Assembly: GCA_035554115.1 (NCBI GenBank) | Contig: DATMIW010000003.1 | Coordinates: 1 to 47,505, forward strand | DNA length: 47,505 nucleotides | Direction of reading: 5' to 3' | Source: CAXTSE01 sp035554115 | GTDB taxonomy: Bacteria > Actinomycetota > Actinomycetes > Actinomycetales > Microbacteriaceae | Shown: positions 28,501-36,498 of the stretch, in pieces | Layout: each line of letters begins with the position of its first letter | Numbering within the stretch: the first letter of the stretch is position 1 | Made by a program: the position numbers and the translations under genes | Notes under the pieces: model-generated | The model's database searches: none | What the model was told of the DNA's origin: nothing | The model's input: the letters and a program-made list of their open reading frames with translations, nothing else

Positions 28501-30162
28501 GACGCGCGCTGGGCCGTCATAGAAGACGCCAGCAGACTGCGCGACGCCCTCGGCGTTCCCCTTCCTATTGGTGTGCCGAACGCTTTCCTCGACCCGGTCG
28601 CCGATCCGGTCGGGGACCTCGTCAGTCGCTACACCCGCACGCATGGACCGTTCACGGCACAGGAGGCGGCAACTCGCCTCGGGCTCGGCGTCGCGGTAGT
28701 CACCGACGCTCTGCGACGACTCGCCAGCGACAGGCGGATCGTCGAAGGCGAGTTCCGCCCCGGAGCGACAGGCAGCGAATGGGTGGATGCCGAGGTCCTG
28801 CGGAGGTTGCGCTCACGCTCGCTGGCCGCCCTACGTTCCGAGGTCGAACCGGTATCGCAGAGTTCCCTCGGCCGGTTCCTCCCCGACTGGCAACACGTGG
28901 GGGGTGGCCTTCGCGGGATCGATGGTGTGGTGACCGCGATCGACCAACTCGCGGGAGTGGCGCTGCCCGCATCCACCTGGGAGAGCCTCGTGCTACCGGC
29001 CCGCGTCCGCGATTTTCGCTCGGTGATGCTCGACGAACTGATGTCCACCGGCGAGGTGCTGTGGTCAGGACGCGGGGAGTTGAGCGGAGGCGATGGCTGG
29101 CTCAGCCTGCACCTCGCCGACACCGCGCCGCTGACTCTCGCCGAACCGAACCTCGTCGATGCGAGCGAACTGCACGGGCGGGTTATCGATGCGCTCGCGG
29201 GAGGCGGCGCGTTCTTCTTCCGCCAGCTGTCGACCGCCCTGGCGGCCACGGGCCCCGTCGATGACGGCGATCTGGCCCGCGCTCTCTGGGACCTCACCTG
29301 GGCCGGGCTTGTGACCAACGACACCCTGGCTCCGCTTCGCGCACGGCTCGGCTCGACCACCACCCGGCCTCGCGCAACACCGCGCAGTCGGGCATTGCGC
29401 GGGCGGTCCCGGTCTTCCGCAGCTGCGGCGGTCGCCGCGAGTTTGGCATCCACTGCGCCGCCGACGGTTGCCGGCCGATGGAGCCTGCTGCCACCTCCCG
29501 AAGCAAGTGCGACGATCCGCGCGACGGCCCTCGCCGAGCAGCTGCTGGAACGGCACGGCGTCGTCACGCGCGGCGCCGTGATGAGCGAAGGTGTGGTGGG
29601 CGGCTTCCCCACCGCGTACAAGGTGTTGAGCGGCCTGGAAGAGATCGGTCGCACCCGCCGCGGCTATTTCATCGAGGGTCTCGGGGCGGCACAGTTCGCG
29701 ACCCCCGCGACCGTCGACCGGCTGCGCGCATTCGCACATGATCGTGAGACCGAAGCGGACCAGCCAGATCGCCCGGTGGCCGCCGTCACCCTGGCGGCGA
29801 CCGACCCTGCGAACCCCTATGGAGCCGCCCTCGCCTGGCCCGCGGACGACGAGGAACGCCACAGCGGGCACCGCCCTGGGCGCAAAGCTGGGGCACTCGT
29901 CGTACTCGTTGACGGTAGGCTCGGCCTCTTCCTCGAGCGCGGCGGCAAAACGCTGCTGTCATTCCTGCAGGCAGGCGGAACCGAGGGTGAGGATCCGCTG
30001 GCGGCCGCGGCGGCATCCCTTGTTGCTGCGATTCGCGGGTCGGGCGGGCGGGTGCGCATCGAGAAGATCGACGGCGAGTTCGCGGTCGGAACCCCGCTCG
30101 GTCATGCCTTAGTCGCCGCAGGGTTCGTTGCCACCCCCCAAGGTCTTCGGTTGCGCCCATGA
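25540..30162 (+). CDS. lhr: Large ATP-dependent helicase Lhr
   Basis: A 1540-residue superfamily 2 helicase, the normal length for actinobacterial Lhr, which translocates on single-stranded DNA and acts in DNA repair. Motifs: Walker A APTGSGKT (about residues 42-49), DEIH in VDEIHAVAATKRG (about 168), GLSAT, and motifs V/VI ATSSLELGIDMGAVD ... QRVGRAGH. The C-terminal 900 residues hold the winged-helix and Lhr-specific domains. Two stretches are encoded by the dispersed palindromic repeat: VVEPVETK (residues 65-72) and a low-complexity insert at about 933-964. The ATG lies 6 nt after CAGGAT. A DNA glycosylase gene follows after 15 bp, a common repair pairing. Confidence 0.95.
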   Translation: MALERFSPATREWFTGAFAAPTPAQVGAWEAISSGQHALVVAPTGSGKTLSAFLWSLDKLLSAPVVEPVETKGRTRVLYISPLKALGVDVERNLRSPLVGITQTARRLGIEPPVITVGVRSGDTSSADRRMLQREPPDILITTPESLYLMLTSAARETLAGVESVIVDEIHAVAATKRGAHLAVSLERLDAMLETPVQRIGLSATVRPIDEVARFLGGRTPVTVVQPPAAKTFDLRVVVPVEDMTELGVRQANPVPAGPGEPEETGLQSAGSIWPHVDQAIVDEVLRHRSTIVFANSRRLAERLTASLNELYAESEPESILARAHHGSVSKEQRALIEDDLKSGRLRCVVATSSLELGIDMGAVDLVIQVESPPSVASGLQRVGRAGHQVGEISKGVLFPKHRADLLHTTVVSERMRTGLIEAISIPQNPLDILAQQTVAAVALDVLEVEDWWETVRRSAPFATLPRSAFEATLDLLSGRYPSDEFAELRPRIVWDRVAGTIAGRPGAQRLAVTSGGTIPDRGMFGVFIVGSSDAAAGGGGRRVGELDEEMVYESRVGDVFALGATSWRIEEITSDRVLVSPAFGQPGRVPFWKGDGLGRPAELGKAIGAFTKELAAGSGVDSRLVEAGLDPWAVDNLKRFVAEQEAATGTIPTESTLVVERFRDELGDWRLVLHSPYGIPVHAPWALAVSARIRERLGVDGSAMAGDDGIVVRLPDTEADPPGAELFVFEQDELEAIVTAEVGGSALFASRFRESAARALLLPRYNPGRRSPLWQQRQRSAQLLEVARKYPSFPIILETVREVLQDVYDLPALGALAADIATRRVRLVEVQTESPSPFARTLLFGYVAAFMYEGDSPLAERRAAALSLDPTLLAELLGRAELRELLDPAVITQTELELQRLAPDRKAKGPEGLIDLLRLLGPMSTAELALRWLSSAPEEGVSKPSSADETIGSDTPPAAPTQAAEAEALLDEFARANRVLRATIAGDARWAVIEDASRLRDALGVPLPIGVPNAFLDPVADPVGDLVSRYTRTHGPFTAQEAATRLGLGVAVVTDALRRLASDRRIVEGEFRPGATGSEWVDAEVLRRLRSRSLAALRSEVEPVSQSSLGRFLPDWQHVGGGLRGIDGVVTAIDQLAGVALPASTWESLVLPARVRDFRSVMLDELMSTGEVLWSGRGELSGGDGWLSLHLADTAPLTLAEPNLVDASELHGRVIDALAGGGAFFFRQLSTALAATGPVDDGDLARALWDLTWAGLVTNDTLAPLRARLGSTTTRPRATPRSRALRGRSRSSAAAAVAASLASTAPPTVAGRWSLLPPPEASATIRATALAEQLLERHGVVTRGAVMSEGVVGGFPTAYKVLSGLEEIGRTRRGYFIEGLGAAQFATPATVDRLRAFAHDRETEADQPDRPVAAVTLAATDPANPYGAALAWPADDEERHSGHRPGRKAGALVVLVDGRLGLFLERGGKTLLSFLQAGGTEGEDPLAAAAASLVAAIRGSGGRVRIEKIDGEFAVGTPLGHALVAAGFVATPQGLRLRP
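25732..25752 (+). repeat. Dispersed short repeat inside lhr coding sequence
   Basis: An exact reverse-complement match (21 of 21) to the intergenic copy at 20190-20210. It is read in frame as VVEPVET between the Walker A helix and the next strand, where an insertion is tolerated. Confidence 0.85.
28337..28430. repeat. Two inverted long-form repeat copies inside lhr
   Basis: A degenerate copy at 28337-28373 (starting GGTTGAGTAGCG, ending TATCGAAACC) and an inverted copy at 28396-28430 (starting GGTTCGGATACGCC, ending CCTACTCAAGC) are both read in frame. They encode a Ser/Pro/Ala-rich linker. Confidence 0.7.
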
Positions 30163-30177
30163 GACGCGGGGGGCCGG

Positions 30178-30963
30178 ATGCCTGAGGGCGACACCGTATA
30201 CAAGACTGCGGCGCTGCAGAACGCTGCCCTCGCGGGCGCCGTGCTCACCGGGTTCGAACTGCGCGTTCCAGCCTTCGCGACGGACGACCTCCGCGGCGAG
30301 CAGGTGCACGAGGTCGTCTCCCGCGGCAAACACCTGCTGCATCGCATCGGTGATTTCACGCTGCACACCCACCTCAAGATGGAGGGAGCCTGGCGCACCT
30401 TCTCCCCCACAGAACGCTGGTCGCGTCCCGCCTACCAGGCCCGCGCCGTACTGACTACGGCCGACATCGTGAGCGTCGGCTTTGAGCTAGGCATTACCGA
30501 ACTTCTGCGCACCGAGGACGAGCACACGGTGGTCGGTCACCTGGGGCCTGACCTGCTGTCGCCCGACTGGGGCGATGCGTCAGCGGCAGAAGCCGTGCGG
30601 CGCCTTGAAGCCGAGGCGGCGACTCCGCTGTTCAGCGCCGTGCTCGATCAGCGCACGATGGCCGGCATCGGAAATGTGTACGCCAACGAGCTGTGCTTTC
30701 TGCGCGGCGTGCTGCCAACCCGTCCGGTGGGTGACGTGCACGACGTTCCGGGCCTCGTCACGCTCGCGCATCGCATGCTGTTCGCCAACAAAGACCGCTG
30801 GACCCGAAGCACCACGGGCGATCTGCGCGCGGGACGTGCCCTGTGGGTCTATGGACGCGCCGGCAAACCGTGCCGACGATGCGGGACCCGCCTGCTTGGA
30901 GGCGAACTCGGTCCCGCGCTGCAGGAACGTCAGGTGGCGTGGTGCCCGGTGTGCCAGACGTGA
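30178..30963 (+). CDS. Fpg/Nei family DNA glycosylase (endonuclease VIII-like)
   Basis: A 261-residue base-excision repair enzyme. The N-terminus MPEGDTVYKTA provides the catalytic Pro2 (after Met removal) and Glu3. HLKMEGAW is the conserved beta-strand/Lys region, and MAGIGNVYANELCF is the helix-two-turn-helix. The C-terminal zinc finger reads CRRCGTRLLGG ... CPVC, with all four Cys present. MPEGD (not MPELPE) places it with Nei/Nei2 rather than MutM, so oxidised pyrimidines are the likely substrate. It follows lhr after 15 bp and is probably co-transcribed. Its stop codon is 2 bp from that of the convergent gene. Confidence 0.9.
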   Translation: MPEGDTVYKTAALQNAALAGAVLTGFELRVPAFATDDLRGEQVHEVVSRGKHLLHRIGDFTLHTHLKMEGAWRTFSPTERWSRPAYQARAVLTTADIVSVGFELGITELLRTEDEHTVVGHLGPDLLSPDWGDASAAEAVRRLEAEAATPLFSAVLDQRTMAGIGNVYANELCFLRGVLPTRPVGDVHDVPGLVTLAHRMLFANKDRWTRSTTGDLRAGRALWVYGRAGKPCRRCGTRLLGGELGPALQERQVAWCPVCQT

Positions 30964-30965
30964 TG

Positions 30966-31922
30966 TCAGGCGCAGGAGACGTTGATCGTGTTGGAGCTGG
31001 TGACCGCATTTCCCGCGGCGTCCGTGGCGGTGAACGTGACCGTCGCCTCGACTGCAGAGTCGGGGTCAACCGCTGTCCCTGTGAACTCGAACACGAAGGT
31101 CGGATCGCTGCGCGACACCAGAGTGACTGTCGTCCCGGCCAGTGAACTGACCGCCGTCACATTGGCTACGCCGACGTTGTCGGTCGCGGTCACGGTAGCG
31201 CGTGCCTTCCCTGCGCTGCCGCATACAACGGAGGGATCCCACGCCTCTTCACCCTGAGGCACGTTGAGGGTCGGCTTCGTGGTGTCCTTCGGCGGCGCCA
31301 CGGTGACCGAGGGCGTCGGGGTCGGCGTAGGCGAGGCTGAGGGAGTCGGCGACACGCTGGGTGTGCGGCTCGGGGTCGGGGACAGCGAGGCCGTTGGGCT
31401 CGGCGAGTTTTCCGGCTCTACCGCTGACCCACGGGTCGCGAGCAGGATCGCCACGACGATGATCGCGATAAGCAGCACAGCCCCGACGGCGATAAGCGGG
31501 ATCAGCCACGGCGGCCGGGCTGACTTTGGTGCCGGTCCCGGCGGGACGCGGCCACCGCCTCCCGTGTTTGCGCCCAGCGGAGCGGCTGACGCCACAGGAG
31601 CTGGGGCTGCACTCGAGTACGCGACGGTCGGCGCATTGTTCGCGACCGGCGCCGCGCCGGCACCAGCGCCAGCTCCGGCACCGGCGGCCGCGGCCGCGGT
31701 CGCATCGAATCGCTGCGTCACGGCGCTGGACGATGGATCGTCGAATCCCGAATCGTCAAACCCCTCATACCCCTCATCGAAGATCTCGATCCCGGCGACG
31801 GGGGTTACTGGGGGCGGCTCGGGAGCGCCGGCGCGCGGACGGCGAAACGCCTGGGTCGCGTCCGCGGGAGCGTCGGCGCTCTTATCGCGGTCCGGGTTGA
31901 TGATGTCGTCGAAGTCGGCCAC
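30966..31922 (-). CDS. Single-pass membrane protein with Pro/Ser/Thr linker and Ig-like C-terminal domain
   Basis: A probable 318-residue protein in four parts: an acidic N-terminus (FDDIINPDRDKS); an Ala/Pro-rich cytoplasmic region; one transmembrane helix (WLIPLIAVGAVLLIAIIVVA); and an extracellular stalk of SPTP repeats followed by an Ig-like or HYR-like domain with TATDNVGVANVTAVS, TFTATDAAGNAV and two Cys (VVCGS, NVSCA) that could form a disulfide. The function is unknown; surface anchoring or ligand sensing is possible. The start is uncertain: GTG at 31922 is preferred, and an in-frame GTG at 31964 would add 14 residues. Neither has a clear ribosome-binding site. Confidence 0.72.
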   Translation of the reverse strand: MADFDDIINPDRDKSADAPADATQAFRRPRAGAPEPPPVTPVAGIEIFDEGYEGFDDSGFDDPSSSAVTQRFDATAAAAAGAGAGAGAGAAPVANNAPTVAYSSAAPAPVASAAPLGANTGGGGRVPPGPAPKSARPPWLIPLIAVGAVLLIAIIVVAILLATRGSAVEPENSPSPTASLSPTPSRTPSVSPTPSASPTPTPTPSVTVAPPKDTTKPTLNVPQGEEAWDPSVVCGSAGKARATVTATDNVGVANVTAVSSLAGTTVTLVSRSDPTFVFEFTGTAVDPDSAVEATVTFTATDAAGNAVTSSNTINVSCA

Positions 31923-31983
31923 CGGATCAGAGTGCCCGAATCTGGGACCGATCGGAAGTCTCACACGCGGCTACAGTTGCCGC

Positions 31984-32496
31984 ATGACCGATAACACGCC
32001 GCTCATTCAGCCGGACTTGCGACAGCTTCCCACCGAGAATGTGCCGCGCGGAACCATCCTCGCCCTCATCGTCATCCCTCTCGGAATCGTCGTCTGGGTG
32101 GCGCTGTGGTCGGTGGGGTTCATCGCGTCGCTCGTCGCCTTCGGGGTCGCTTGGGGCGCGGTGCGGCTGTACCGCCTCGGATCCGGGGGCCGGGTTTCGC
32201 GCACCGGCGCGATCCGGGTCACCATCATCACCATCGCCACCATGCTGCTCGCCTTCTTCGCAGGCGTCGTCTGGGACAACATCGGCGTCATGGGCGCCAT
32301 CATCGATCGCGGCCAGTTCGGCGAATACCTGGTGGTCGCCACGATGGCCAACGGCGTGAGCTTCCTCATCGCGCTCGCGTTCGGCGCCCTCGGCTGCTTC
32401 GGCGTACTGCGTGCGGCATTCGCCCAGTCGCGACCCGCCCCCACGATGGCGCCGGCCGTCCCTCCTGCACCTCAGCCACCCGCTCCCCCCGCCTGA
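31984..32496 (+). CDS. Three-helix membrane protein, function unknown
   Basis: A 170-residue protein with hydrophobic helices at about 25-60, 80-100 and 118-147 (for example ILALIVIPLGIVVWVALWSV) and a Pro-rich C-terminal tail. The ATG at 31984 lies 6 nt after TACAGT, a leaderless-type start. It is divergent from the Ig-like membrane protein and upstream of nadE (30-bp gap). No family was recognised. Confidence 0.72.
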   Translation: MTDNTPLIQPDLRQLPTENVPRGTILALIVIPLGIVVWVALWSVGFIASLVAFGVAWGAVRLYRLGSGGRVSRTGAIRVTIITIATMLLAFFAGVVWDNIGVMGAIIDRGQFGEYLVVATMANGVSFLIALAFGALGCFGVLRAAFAQSRPAPTMAPAVPPAPQPPAPPA

Positions 32497-32526
32497 TCCC
32501 ATCCCGACTGCGAGGTACTCTGCGGT

Positions 32527-33351
32527 ATGCGCCCCGTTCAAGTCGACATCATCCGCGCGCTGCACGTCAGTGCGACAGTCGACCCTGCAAGCGAAATCGC
32601 CCGTCGTCGCGACTTCCTCATCGACTACATGGCACGCACGGGGGCCGCGGGACTCCTCCTCGGCATCAGTGGCGGGCAGGACTCCTCCCTCGCAGGCCGC
32701 ATCTGCCAGCTCGCCGTCGAGAAGGTGCGGGCGGCGGGCCACCAGGCGACCTTTACGGCCGTCCGCCTTCCCTACGGAGTACAGGCAGATGAAGAGGATG
32801 CGCAGCTGGCTCTCGAATTCATCGCGCCCGACCACGCCGTGACCTTCAACATCCGGCGTGGAGTCGACGGAATCGAGCACGAGTTCGCAGATGCCACGGG
32901 CAATCCGATTGCCGATTTCGTCAAGGGAAATGTGAAGGCTCGCGCTCGCATGGTGGCGCAGTACGCGATCGCGGGTGACCGCGGGCTGCTCGTGGTCGGC
33001 ACGGATCACGCAGCAGAAGCGGTGACCGGCTTCTTCACGAAGTTCGGGGACGGCGGGGCCGACGTGCTGCCTCTCTCAGGCCTCACCAAGCGCCAAGGCC
33101 GCGCCCTGCTGCTGCACCTGAATGCTCCGGCACGGCTCTACGAGAAGGCTCCGACTGCCGACCTGCTCGACGGAGAGCCGGGCCAAACTGACGAGGCCAA
33201 CCTCGGGCTCCGTTATGACGATCTCGACACCTACCTGGAAGGCGGCACGGTACCCGACGAAGTTGCCGAGACCATCGAGGCACGGTACCTCGCGACCGAG
33301 CACAAACGTCAGGTTCCCGTGTCGATGTTCGACGACTGGTGGCGCGCCTAG
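32527..33351 (+). CDS. nadE: Ammonia-dependent NAD+ synthetase
   Basis: A 274-residue enzyme that amidates nicotinate adenine dinucleotide (NaAD) to NAD+ with ATP and ammonia, the last step of NAD synthesis. The PP-loop SGGQDSS lies at about residues 47-53. Downstream motifs are RLPYGVQADEEDA, KGNVKARARM, GTDHAAEAVTGFFTKFGDGG and KAPTADLLDGEPGQTDE. The absence of an N-terminal nitrilase domain makes this the short, ammonia-dependent form. The ATG follows TACTCT by 5 nt. Confidence 0.95.
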   Translation: MRPVQVDIIRALHVSATVDPASEIARRRDFLIDYMARTGAAGLLLGISGGQDSSLAGRICQLAVEKVRAAGHQATFTAVRLPYGVQADEEDAQLALEFIAPDHAVTFNIRRGVDGIEHEFADATGNPIADFVKGNVKARARMVAQYAIAGDRGLLVVGTDHAAEAVTGFFTKFGDGGADVLPLSGLTKRQGRALLLHLNAPARLYEKAPTADLLDGEPGQTDEANLGLRYDDLDTYLEGGTVPDEVAETIEARYLATEHKRQVPVSMFDDWWRA

Positions 33352-33509
33352 CTGGTCTGGGACATCACCGACATTTACGCAAACGGCGCGTAAGTGACGA
33401 TATTCACGATGGGAACGTTCGTTGTCCTTTCGATAATCGCCCTCGTTGGACGGCGAGCTGCGGACCGGTGCATCGAAGAGGATCTGCCCGTCGAGGCGTA
33501 ATGCGCGAG

Positions 33510-33544
33510 AGGACCGGTGCCCATTTTGAACGCCGGTCCTTTTG
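33510..33544 (+). terminator. Intrinsic terminator-like hairpin between nadE and the HNH gene
   Basis: AGGACCGG (33510-33517) pairs perfectly with CCGGTCCT (33533-33540), and TTTTG runs out of the stem. It may terminate nadE or end a small RNA; an upstream GATAAT at about 33432 could be its -10. Confidence 0.65.
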
Positions 33545-33692
33545 CGTTCTGTGGCGCGCCTGGCTTGTTGCAGCTGCCGGCAATCTGCTCCGCAGGGCGC
33601 GCCTTGCCGTCGGGGCGTGCCCTGCCCACTCTGAGCGCTGTTCCTCCCCATCGGGTGGCGGTATGACCTTTCCACGAATATGGTTCCGACTA

Positions 33693-33708
33693 TCGAATAT
33701 ATGTTCGA
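33693..33708. promoter_or_regulatory. LexA (SOS) box upstream of the DUF222-HNH gene
   Basis: TCGAATATATGTTCGA differs at one base from the actinobacterial SOS consensus TCGAACnnnnGTTCGA. It lies 20 bp before the start codon at 33728. Mycobacterial 13E12 (DUF222-HNH) genes are known to carry LexA sites. Confidence 0.72.
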
Positions 33709-33727
33709 GTCGTGAAATCATGGATGC

Positions 33728-35032
33728 ATGTCCCCGACCACCGCGCAGACCCTCACGCTGCCCAACCTCGCTTCCGTTACCTCGGTGACCGATGACGAGC
33801 TCATCGCGTTGCAACGCGAGTGCGCACGGGCCCGCCGACAGGTGGATGCGGCAGCAGCTGTCGTGGCGGGTGAGGTGGCCCGTCGCTCGGCCCGTGAGCT
33901 CGGATACCGGGGGTTAGCGCAGCGATCGGGGGCCCGCACCCCTGATGCGCTGGTCGCCCAAGTTGCCGGTCTCTCTGCTACTGAGGCCCGCGCGCTCGTT
34001 CGCGCGGGCGCCCTTCTTGACGGGTCCGTGCCGTGGATGTCGTCGGTCACCAACGAGTTGTCCGAGGGGCGAGTGTCCGTGGGCGCTGCCGCCGCGATCC
34101 ATCACGGTCTCGGTGAACCGAGCGAAAGGGTGTCCTCGGGCGAGCTTGCCCGTGTCGCCGAGCAGTTGCTTGTCGACGTGGGTGACCTGCCGCCGGAGAA
34201 TGTTGCTGCGCGGGCCCGACAGGCACGCGATGAACTGGATGCGGCGGGCGTCGCCGACCGTGAGGCGTCGCTTCGCGAGAAGAGGTTTCTCCGCCTGATC
34301 CCGCAACCGGACGGTATGACGCGACTTGTCGGGCTCCTCGACCCTGAAAGTGCCGCACTCGTCACTGACGCCATCGACCGCGTCACCGCACCCCGACGCG
34401 GTGGGGTGCGGTTCGTCGACCCGATCGAACAAGCACGCGAGAACGCAATAGTTGACGACCCCCGCACCACCCCACAACTCGCGATCGATGCTCTCGTGCA
34501 GATGATTCGCATCGCCGGCGACGCCGACGACGGGCGAATCTTCGGAGCCCGCGGCCCGCACGTGCGGGTCCACGTGACCCTCGCCGACCTTGACCGTCGC
34601 GCCGGATACGGACACATTGAAGGTCAAAACACCGCCGTGTCCATCCCCACCATCGAACGCCACCTCTGCACCCACGGCCTGGTGCCCATCCTGTTCGACG
34701 ACGACGGATCCGCCCTCAACCTCGGACGCACCCAACGACTGTTCACCACCCGACAACGCATCGTCATCGCCGCACGCGATGGAGGATGCCTCGTGGCCGG
34801 ATGCGAGAGACCCCCCTCATGGACAGAAGTGCACCACATCAACGAATGGGACGCACACCACGGTCGCACCGATGTTGACGAGGGTGTCTCCCTCTGCACG
34901 CACCACCACCGATGGATCCACGACACCAACGCACGCATCCACCGAACCGGCAACAACTACCGCATCGTCCACGCCAACGGCAAGGACGAAGCGCTCGTGC
35001 CCAAACAACCCATACGACGAACCGCCGCATGA
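33728..35032 (+). CDS. DUF222/HNH endonuclease-domain protein (13E12-repeat family)
   Basis: A 434-residue protein. The N-terminal DUF222 domain (about residues 20-330, including ARRSARELGYRGLAQR) is followed by an HNH nuclease domain at about 350-400: CLVAGCERPPSWTEVHHINEW then HHGRTDVDEGVSLCTHHHRW. The zinc-binding Cys residues and the catalytic His-His pair are intact. These genes are often multicopy in actinobacteria and are damage-inducible in mycobacteria. The LexA-box-like element 20 bp upstream supports SOS control here. The biological substrate is unknown. The ATG at 33728 follows the palindromic operator closely. Confidence 0.9.
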   Translation: MSPTTAQTLTLPNLASVTSVTDDELIALQRECARARRQVDAAAAVVAGEVARRSARELGYRGLAQRSGARTPDALVAQVAGLSATEARALVRAGALLDGSVPWMSSVTNELSEGRVSVGAAAAIHHGLGEPSERVSSGELARVAEQLLVDVGDLPPENVAARARQARDELDAAGVADREASLREKRFLRLIPQPDGMTRLVGLLDPESAALVTDAIDRVTAPRRGGVRFVDPIEQARENAIVDDPRTTPQLAIDALVQMIRIAGDADDGRIFGARGPHVRVHVTLADLDRRAGYGHIEGQNTAVSIPTIERHLCTHGLVPILFDDDGSALNLGRTQRLFTTRQRIVIAARDGGCLVAGCERPPSWTEVHHINEWDAHHGRTDVDEGVSLCTHHHRWIHDTNARIHRTGNNYRIVHANGKDEALVPKQPIRRTAA

Positions 35033-35162
35033 GCCGAATTGGCACGCCATCCCCGGCGGCGTTGTGCACGCCAACAGGCAGGCAAACCACCTACGGAATG
35101 ATCGTGCGCGAGCGGTCCGCCGGTCGAAAGGCTAGTTGTCACGCCACAGGAGTTCGCGGACG

Positions 35163-35186
35163 GCGGGCGCTTCGTCCCGCGCCCGC
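35163..35186. terminator. GC-rich hairpin between convergent genes
   Basis: Perfect 8-bp arms GCGGGCGC (35163-35170) and GCGCCCGC (35179-35186) with an 8-nt loop. It lies 10 bp after the M23 peptidase stop on the minus strand and 130 bp after the HNH gene. It lacks a T-tract, so it is a bidirectional terminator candidate only. Confidence 0.5.
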
Positions 35187-35196
35187 GGCGCTACAT

Positions 35197-36498
35197 CTAG
35201 CCGAGAACTATGCCGCGAGCACGCATGAACGGGACGGGATTCACGAGGTCTCCGTTCACCCGAATGATGAAATGCAGATGGCAGCCAGTCGAACCGCCCG
35301 TCGACCCGATCCTGGCGATCTGTTCGCCCGCCGAGACCTGCTGTCCGTAGCCGACCAAAATCCCGCCAGACAAGATGTGCCCGTACGCCGAGGCTGTGCC
35401 GTCGCCGTGGCTGATCTGGACGAAATAGCCCAGATCGCCGTTCCAGCCCGCGTAAGTCACGGTGCCAGAATGCGCAGCACGGATGGGAGCACCGCAGCCA
35501 GCGCCCGCGAGGTCAACCCCCGTGTGCAGGCTCCAGCGCCCAGTGATCGGACTATATCGGCCCCCGAAATTGCTCGAAATGTAGCCTGCAGCGGGGCGAG
35601 CCCAGGCACCGGCGACCTGGCCATCGCCTCCGCCTCCCCCGCCGCCATGTGCAGCGGCCGCGGCAGCAGCAGCTGCGGCGGCAGCCGCGGCCGCTGCTGC
35701 CGCACGGGCGGCCGCCTCTCTGCGCGCCTTTTCACGAGCAGCGACGCCAGCCTGATAGTCCGCCTCGGTCGCCTGCCGACGTTCGCTGAGTACTGCGAGC
35801 TGTGCGTTCAACTCGGCCTGGTGAGTCTGCTGTTCGGTGACAGCATCGGCGGCGGCGGTCCGCGCCTCCTGCGCTTCAGCCAGTGCTGCCTCGGCGGCAT
35901 CCTTCAACTCGTCGCGCTTCACCTCGGCAACAGTCGCCTGATCGGAAAGCGATTTCGCGGTGTTGGTGAGCTGCAGCGCCTCGGTGTAGACCTGCTCGGA
36001 CTGATTCGACATGCGTCCGATAGTTCCGAGGCGATACAGCAGCGAATCAGCGTCGCCCGAATCGGAGAGCAAGGTCCCGACTACATCACCGCCGCCTGCG
36101 CGATCAAGAGCAGCAATCAAACGCGAGGCCTGCTTCTTGGCGTCGGCAGCCTGAGTGGCCGCCGCCTCCGCCTGCGATTTCAACTGGTCGGTCTTGGCCA
36201 CCTGCTCGTCATAGGCGGTCTGGGCGGCGTAATACGCCTCGCCCTTCTGGATCTCAGCCGCCTGCGCAGCTGCGAGCCTCGACTGCAGCTGCGCAAGCAA
36301 AGCGTTGATCTGTGCAATCTTCGCGGCGGTCGCCGCCTCGCTCGACCGAGCGGCCTGCACGTCGGCCCAGGAGGGATAGTCGATGGCCGAGGCAGCAGTC
36401 GCCGAGGCACCTTCGGCCAGAGTCGGGATGAGCGAGATACCGAGAGCAAGCAAGATTGCGGCTGCGCGCTGGCGGGCATGGCCACGCTGGGGTCGCAT
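35197..36498 (-). CDS. Secreted M23-family peptidoglycan endopeptidase with coiled coil
   Basis: A 433-residue cell-wall hydrolase or activator. An N-terminal signal peptide (RQRAAAILLALGISLIP then a cleavage region near ASATAASA) is followed by long Ala/Glu-rich coiled coils (about residues 45-265), an uninterrupted poly-Ala run of about 18 and a Gly run, then the M23 domain (about 305-430). The domain has HTGVDLAGAGCGAP (zinc His and Asp near 329), SAYGHI and HLHF (about 406), all metal ligands intact. The architecture resembles EnvC/NlpD-like or RipA-neighbouring division hydrolases. The ATG at 36498 has GAGGAGG upstream. Confidence 0.92.
   Translation of the reverse strand: MRPQRGHARQRAAAILLALGISLIPTLAEGASATAASAIDYPSWADVQAARSSEAATAAKIAQINALLAQLQSRLAAAQAAEIQKGEAYYAAQTAYDEQVAKTDQLKSQAEAAATQAADAKKQASRLIAALDRAGGGDVVGTLLSDSGDADSLLYRLGTIGRMSNQSEQVYTEALQLTNTAKSLSDQATVAEVKRDELKDAAEAALAEAQEARTAAADAVTEQQTHQAELNAQLAVLSERRQATEADYQAGVAAREKARREAAARAAAAAAAAAAAAAAAAAAHGGGGGGGDGQVAGAWARPAAGYISSNFGGRYSPITGRWSLHTGVDLAGAGCGAPIRAAHSGTVTYAGWNGDLGYFVQISHGDGTASAYGHILSGGILVGYGQQVSAGEQIARIGSTGGSTGCHLHFIIRVNGDLVNPVPFMRARGIVLG

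Larger units (their letters stand above)
33352..33727 (+). promoter_or_regulatory. Gene-free region before the HNH nuclease gene
   Basis: This 376-bp gap contains a terminator-like hairpin at 33510-33544, a direct repeat GGACCGGTGC (33462-33471 and 33511-33520) in which either copy can pair with CCGGTCC at 33533-33539, and a LexA-box-like palindrome at 33693-33708. No ORF with convincing protein features is seen. Confidence 0.6.

Noticed and set aside
33405..33425. Second LexA-like site GAACGTTC
   Set aside because: The arms have no 4-bp spacer, so the geometry does not match the SOS box.
33352..33540. SRP RNA, 6S RNA or tmRNA in the nadE-HNH gap
   Set aside because: No conserved cores of these RNAs (for example the SRP GGAAGCAGC-type loop) could be seen.
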